Source: Parachlamydiaceae bacterium
Lineage (GTDB): Bacteria > Chlamydiota > Chlamydiia > Chlamydiales > Parachlamydiaceae
Length of the DNA stretch: 5,074 nt
NCBI GenBank assembly: GCA_013414685.1
Contig: CP058704.1
Coordinates: 1,009,410 to 1,014,483, forward strand
Reading direction: 5' to 3'
Shown: positions 4,777-5,074 of the stretch, one piece after another
How positions within the stretch are numbered: position 1 is the first letter of the stretch
Layout of the letters: each line of letters opens with the position of its first letter
Made by a program: the position numbers and the translations under genes
Notes under the pieces: generated by a model
What the model was told of the DNA's origin: nothing
The model's input: the letters and a program-made list of their open reading frames with translations, nothing else
Database searches by the model: none

Positions 4777-5074
4777 ATGCAAAAATGGATTTTATTAACT
4801 CTGCTCGCCATTTCTTTTGTTTCTTTTCATCTCTTCGCAGATGATAAAAATTTTCAAAGAATGCTCGACCAGTTGTCTTATTTGAAACGACTCAAGGAAA
4901 TTTCGAAGTCACATTATTCCCTGATCTAGCTCCTAAAGCTGTGGAAAATTTTTTAGGCCATGTGCAAGACCACTACTATGATGGAACCACTTTCCACAGG
5001 GTCATTAAAGGATTTATGATACAGGGAGGAGATCCTTTAGGGACAGGAACAGGGGGACAATCTATTTGGGGGCA
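4777..5074 (+). CDS. Exported cyclophilin-type peptidyl-prolyl cis-trans isomerase, partial, one frameshift
   Basis: Cyclophilins catalyse cis-trans isomerisation of prolyl bonds. This one is probably periplasmic. ATG 4777 follows AGAAGG by 7 nt and starts MQKWILLTLLAISFVSFHLFA, a Sec signal peptide with likely cleavage after LFA. As written the frame ends at TAG 4927-4929 after 50 codons. The cyclophilin sequence continues in another frame: RPVVLFETTQGNFEV, LFPDLAPKAVENF, then TTFHRVIKGFMIQGGDP and GTGTGGQSIWG to the window edge. One extra base in the A5 run 4846-4850 (or the T4 run after it) joins the two as ADDKKFSKNARPVV. In the restored numbering R75, F80, M81 and Q83 correspond to human CypA R55, F60, M61 and Q63, so the visible active site is intact. 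The remaining C-terminal portion lies beyond the window. A sequencing error is more likely than gene death, since nothing else is damaged. Confidence 0.88.

Noticed and set aside
4611..4844. 77-residue plus-strand ORF overlapping the cyclophilin start
   Set aside because: It starts at TTG without an SD, is Lys/Asn/Phe-rich as expected of random AT-rich DNA, and overlaps a clear signal peptide in another frame.

Overview
The window comes from an AT-rich Gram-negative bacterium. An inner-membrane periplasmic adaptor (YbhG type) and a cyclophilin with a signal peptide both need a periplasm. Coding DNA is moderately AT-rich, intergenic DNA is very AT-rich, and purine-rich Shine-Dalgarno (SD) sequences are common. 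A host-associated lineage such as an amoeba-associated chlamydia is possible, but nothing here proves it.

Layout. On the minus strand at the left, the YbhG-like adaptor (29-886) overlaps the GTG start of what is probably its ABC ATPase partner, which leaves the window after about 11 codons. Divergent from it, a clear promoter with an overlapping palindrome drives an unrecognised 233-residue gene (1067-1765, plus strand) broken by three frameshifts. A long hairpin at 1772-1803 separates it from a convergent minus-strand gene (1821-2589) that looks like a ParB/sulfiredoxin-fold protein, itself frameshifted near its C-terminus. Next on the minus strand is an intact 492-residue protein (2822-4300) made largely of 14-residue coiled-coil repeats, with a GNRA-capped hairpin after its stop. 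Its own promoter and a 5' leader with an overlapping 30-codon ORF precede it. A divergent plus-strand cyclophilin (from 4777) starts after its own promoter and runs off the right edge, with one frameshift just after the signal peptide.

The most striking result cuts across genes. All five frameshifts can be placed at short poly-A runs (A5 four times, A6 once, on the coding strand), and a single-A change at each restores a sensible continuous protein. This points either to homopolymer-length errors in the sequence or to real slippage mutations. Until this is settled, the broken genes should not be treated as dead.

Only the adaptor/ATPase pair forms an evident operon. The other genes look like separate transcription units. 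I see no CRISPR array, tRNA, rRNA, insertion sequence or phage gene. The best candidates for something undescribed are the 14-residue-repeat protein with its overlapping leader ORF, and the stand-alone ParB-like protein.
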